A stretch of 64,000 bases of DNA, from positions 1,085,501-1,149,500 of the forward strand of contig NZ_UHIO01000001.1 in NCBI RefSeq assembly GCF_900460315.1. Direction: 5' to 3'. This document shows, piece by piece, positions 61,515 to 64,000 of the stretch (positions are counted from its first letter, which is position 1; each line of letters starts with the position of its first letter). The position numbers were made by a program, and so were the translations under genes. This stretch comes from Veillonella criceti (GTDB lineage: Bacteria; Bacillota; Negativicutes; Veillonellales; Veillonellaceae). The notes under the pieces were generated by a model. It was not told where the DNA came from. It did not search any database and saw only the letters and a program-made list of their open reading frames with translations.

Positions 61515-61961
61515 TTACCAGTTTTCTTGATAGTAATCTAACATAGATTCCTTAGTTATAATATTCGTACAAATAGCTCCTTCAGGACAATCTCCACGAG
61601 CTTCTAACCATGGCATTTCTCTATGTGTCATTTCACTTAATTCATAAGCTGGTAAATCTTTTAACGAATTTATTACTACATCAATTGTTTCTTTATTAGT
61701 ACCTGTCAATCGGTCTAAATCAACATCATACTTCTTCAAAAAATTAGAATCATTTAACATAAACATACCTTTGTGGGCATCATACAAAGCTCTACATACT
61801 GGCCCTTTAGCCCAAGCTTCAAATTCATCACTAAACAAAGGTATATCATCCCATACTAGTGACATTGCTTGTGAATAAAATACTAGCTTTTGCAATTTCA
61901 TAGCAGACATAGAACCAACACTATCTAATATATATTTTGCTACATCAAATACAGTTGCCAT
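61515..61961 (-). CDS. Panacea / DUF4065 (SocA-like) antitoxin-type protein
   Basis: A 148-aa DUF4065 domain protein: VAKYILDSVGSMSAMKLQKLVFYSQAMSL, FEAWAKGPVCRALYDAHKG, and SEMTHREMPWLEARG. This matches the GepA/SocA (Panacea) family, now known as the antitoxin partner in many toxin-antitoxin and phage-defence systems with varying toxins. It lies first, with the 153-aa gene 4 bases behind. Its place next to a CRISPR locus suits a defence island. Confidence 0.88.
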   Translation of the reverse strand: MATVFDVAKYILDSVGSMSAMKLQKLVFYSQAMSLVWDDIPLFSDEFEAWAKGPVCRALYDAHKGMFMLNDSNFLKKYDVDLDRLTGTNKETIDVVINSLKDLPAYELSEMTHREMPWLEARGDCPEGAICTNIITKESMLDYYQENW

Positions 61962-62097
61962 ATCTGCACCTCCTTTATGCTAATACATTCTCTTTTTATT
62001 ATACTTCATATCCTCATAAAAGTGTAGAAAAGTGTCTCTATAACTTTTCATTTCCATGATTAACACTAACTAAATCCGATAAATCGCAATATGTCTC

Positions 62098-63030
62098 TTA
62101 TTTAAACAGCGCTTCCATATCTACTAGTCCTACTGGTGCTGGTGATACTAAGAACAAGCTTACTACAGCCAAGATGGTAACGGCAATAGCCGTATAAGAA
62201 AATGTACCGCGACGGCTAAATTCATAAATTCCAGCAAAACGCATGCCAATAGCTGCCCCTACTGCCGCTACAAGTGCAGGCATAGAGAAAATAAATTCGG
62301 TAGCAAAGATAGCCATAATCCCCATGAAGGCCGCCACAAAAGTAATCACAGGAATCATCACATCTTGTTTACTCGGGAAATTACGCCCTAAAGCCCGTGC
62401 GTAAAAAGAAGTATCTAAACCAAATAAACCTAAGAATACCGTCAAGAAATTCCAAAGTTGAGTCCATGTACCACGAAATGCATCACGATGTTTAGCTGCA
62501 TACCATGCAAAACCAGTAAGCCCTAACATAACTAAACCAACCAAAATAAAGTAGTAATTAACTGGCATATATGGCACTGCAAATACACCAACTAAGCACC
62601 AAATTGTGGCTATAACGGCACTTAATAGCACTTGACTCAACGCAGGACGTTCACTTTGCGGTAATCGCTTGTACATATTCATCGCTAGTTCAGCAATAAA
62701 GCACAAAATAAAAAATGCAATAGCCGCTGGTGGTGCTACAAAGGCCAATATAACGGAACCTAACACAGGAATCGCTACACGCCAGCCTTTAAATAAAATA
62801 AGTTGCTTAACATTTAATCGAAAATCTTGCGTTTCAGACGTAAATCCATTATACACAGCAAAGGTAAGCATAAACGCTACTAGTTCTAAAGGCTTAGCCC
62901 CCCAATACAACAAAGTAGGGGCAATAATAAAGGATAAAGCTACCCCCGTAAAACGTGAAATGAGAGCCGCTACTAGACCCACTGTAAAAAACGGCAACAA
63001 TGCAACAATAATATCCATCATACTCTCCAT
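62098..63030 (-). CDS. TSUP-like membrane transporter, uncertain substrate
   Basis: A 310-aa protein with about 9 hydrophobic helices. The N-terminal half (FTVGLVAALISRFTGVALSFIIAPTLLYWGAKPLELVAFML) resembles the duplicated TauE/SafE type but is not a clean match. A paired start MESMMDII lies at 63030. Codon use is like the housekeeping genes, so it marks the return to core genome. Substrate unknown. Confidence 0.6.
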   Translation of the reverse strand: MESMMDIIVALLPFFTVGLVAALISRFTGVALSFIIAPTLLYWGAKPLELVAFMLTFAVYNGFTSETQDFRLNVKQLILFKGWRVAIPVLGSVILAFVAPPAAIAFFILCFIAELAMNMYKRLPQSERPALSQVLLSAVIATIWCLVGVFAVPYMPVNYYFILVGLVMLGLTGFAWYAAKHRDAFRGTWTQLWNFLTVFLGLFGLDTSFYARALGRNFPSKQDVMIPVITFVAAFMGIMAIFATEFIFSMPALVAAVGAAIGMRFAGIYEFSRRGTFSYTAIAVTILAVVSLFLVSPAPVGLVDMEALFK

Positions 63031-63112
63031 TCTACTACAAATACTAATTACAACGTGCTACTTTCTTGCCTTCTAGTATAGCGAATTATCCCCTTCCAAT
63101 GCAAATTTTCTC

Positions 63113-63874
63113 CTAACTTGTTTTACGCGCCCCTTTATATCCCTGCCATTGATCAAGACGTTTTCTCACCGCGGAGTACGAACACCCCAATTCTTCAGCA
63201 ATTTGTAGCGGGCTTTGCCCGTCCTGATAGCGCAAACATACTTCATACGTATTCAATTTTAACTGATTTCCATGCAAGTGAATGCCGGCTTCTTTTAATC
63301 GTTCTGCTACAGTAGCAGGCTTAATATTATATAATATGGCTAACTCCGTCGTCGTCATATGACGTTGTGTATATAAATAAACAAGTTCTTTTACATTTAC
63401 ATAAATTCGCTTGTTACTATGCCGAATTCGTACGCCAGCTTGCCTTAGTATGGTGAGTACTGTCCAACGTGAAATCTGTAATCGTCTAGCAATCCAAGAG
63501 GCACTTTGCCCATTGCTATAAAAAGAAATGATTTGTTGTTGCTTCCTTAACGATGGCGCTATATACGTTGACTGTTTAGATGCTAAGATACCTAAGTTAC
63601 GTAAACGAGCCGCTACTGTAGTATGTGAACATTGATAGCGTTTAGCCAACTGCTTAACACCTAGCCCCTCTTTCAAGTAAAGATACGCCATCTCTTTCAT
63701 GGGCAATTCTTTTCGTCTAGAATGAATCGGTATTGCATATTCATGAAGTCGCCGTACCACAGTATCTTGACTACAATGCAATTCTTTAGCAATGGACCAC
63801 GTAGACATACCTTTTTCTAAATATAACTGCTTCAATAGTGGTCTTGGAATAACCACTTGTTGCCCCTTCCCCAT
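63113..63874 (-). CDS. Protein of five tandem helix-turn-helix units
   Basis: Almost the whole 253-aa protein is five HTH repeats of about 45-50 residues: MSTWSIAKELHCSQDTVVRRL, LGVKQLAKRYQCSHTTVAARL, QSASWIARRLQISRWTVLTIL, MTTTELAILYNIKPATVAERL, QSPLQIAEELGCSYSAVRKRL. Each ends in an AI-P or AGI-type turn before the next. This is reminiscent of homeodomain-like HTH of transposase/resolvase N-termini, but with no catalytic domain. It would bind a long, multi-site DNA target. The ATG at 63874 follows GGAGG; a frame starting 18 bases earlier contains that site within it. Function unknown. Confidence 0.75.
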   Translation of the reverse strand: MGKGQQVVIPRPLLKQLYLEKGMSTWSIAKELHCSQDTVVRRLHEYAIPIHSRRKELPMKEMAYLYLKEGLGVKQLAKRYQCSHTTVAARLRNLGILASKQSTYIAPSLRKQQQIISFYSNGQSASWIARRLQISRWTVLTILRQAGVRIRHSNKRIYVNVKELVYLYTQRHMTTTELAILYNIKPATVAERLKEAGIHLHGNQLKLNTYEVCLRYQDGQSPLQIAEELGCSYSAVRKRLDQWQGYKGARKTS

Positions 63875-63892
63875 ATAGGTAAACCTCCTCAT

Positions 63893-64000
63893 ATATTCTA
63901 TGTTGACTACCCCTAATCGCTACCACTACAAATTCTAATTACAACTACAGTTAGAGTTATTTCCTTAATTTAGAGTTATCCCCTTCATTTAGAATTATTT
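63893..64000. repeat. Upstream region with short direct repeats
   Basis: The last 60 bases carry three imperfect copies of TTAGAGTTAT (the third TTAGAATTAT) at roughly 18-base spacing. The region lies upstream of the five-HTH gene; it could be binding sites for that protein or simply AT-rich DNA. The window ends here. Confidence 0.45.

Noticed and set aside
38335-62000. Insertion sequences or integrase genes bounding the CRISPR island
   Set aside because: No transposase, integrase, or long terminal inverted repeats were seen. tRNA genes lie near 37.3-37.5 kb, but I saw no duplicate tRNA end on the other side to support a tRNA attachment site.

Overview
The window looks like chromosomal DNA of a low-GC, diderm-type Firmicute of the Negativicutes, most probably Veillonella or a close relative. 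The evidence is Gram-positive-style promoters and strong ribosome binding sites, T-box and S-box (SAM-I) riboswitches, the hemA/hemC/cobA-hemD/hemB cluster, sepF-ylmH-divIVA, and tRNA genes with encoded CCA. The genus is inferred from protein flavour, not proven. Most of the first 38 kb lies on the minus strand and is ordinary housekeeping.

Region 1 (1-15.5 kb): the haem/sirohaem operon (siroheme NAD-dependent oxidase domain, hemA, hemC, fused cobA-hemD, hemB, which runs off the left edge). Next come a cell-division cluster (yggS, sepF, proC, ylmH, divIVA), pgeF with a TIGR03960-type radical SAM protein, a glutathione peroxidase, a sodium/solute symporter behind an unusual T-box leader with two antiterminator/terminator modules, and tuf.

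Region 2 (15.5-38.3 kb): a cycA-like permease, a five-tRNA operon, uppP, a membrane metallophosphoesterase, the mutY/Nudix pair, a small plus-strand operon (DUF4931, phosphoesterase, small protein), a yerC-TSUP-SDR operon, metNIQ under a SAM-I riboswitch, a D-amino-acid aminotransferase with an ECF-type S component, an acyltransferase, a DUF4127 protein, a TRIC-like channel, an AGCS symporter, three tRNAs and a PPC/DUF296 protein.

Region 3 (about 38.3-62 kb) is the accessory region and the main find: a large type III-D CRISPR-Cas locus. It has cas6 and cas1, an array of 29 intact repeats plus one degenerate repeat, a leader with a strong promoter, and a minus-strand effector operon. In transcription order that operon is cas10 (GGDD present, no HD domain), a single Cas7, Csx10/Cas5, a double Cas7, Csx19 and a TIGR03986 RAMP protein. 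Upstream lie two tandem paralogous CARF-HEPN proteins (candidate cyclic-oligoadenylate-activated RNases), a 121-aa Csx20-like protein (candidate ring nuclease or signal-binding protein), a 55-aa two-helix membrane protein, a divergent 828-aa regulator with two WYL modules, and a cas2 separated by about 18.5 kb from cas1. The logic suggested is: crRNA-guided RNA recognition, Cas10 makes cyclic oligoadenylate, the two CARF-HEPN proteins respond, the small protein damps the signal, and WYL controls expression. Most spacers read like coding sequence on the plus strand, so the minus-strand crRNAs would be antisense to mRNA, as a type III system needs.

Region 4 (60.6-64 kb): a small acidic protein whose promoter overlaps a perfect inverted repeat, a Panacea (DUF4065) toxin-antitoxin-like pair, a membrane transporter-like protein, and a protein made almost entirely of five tandem helix-turn-helix units.
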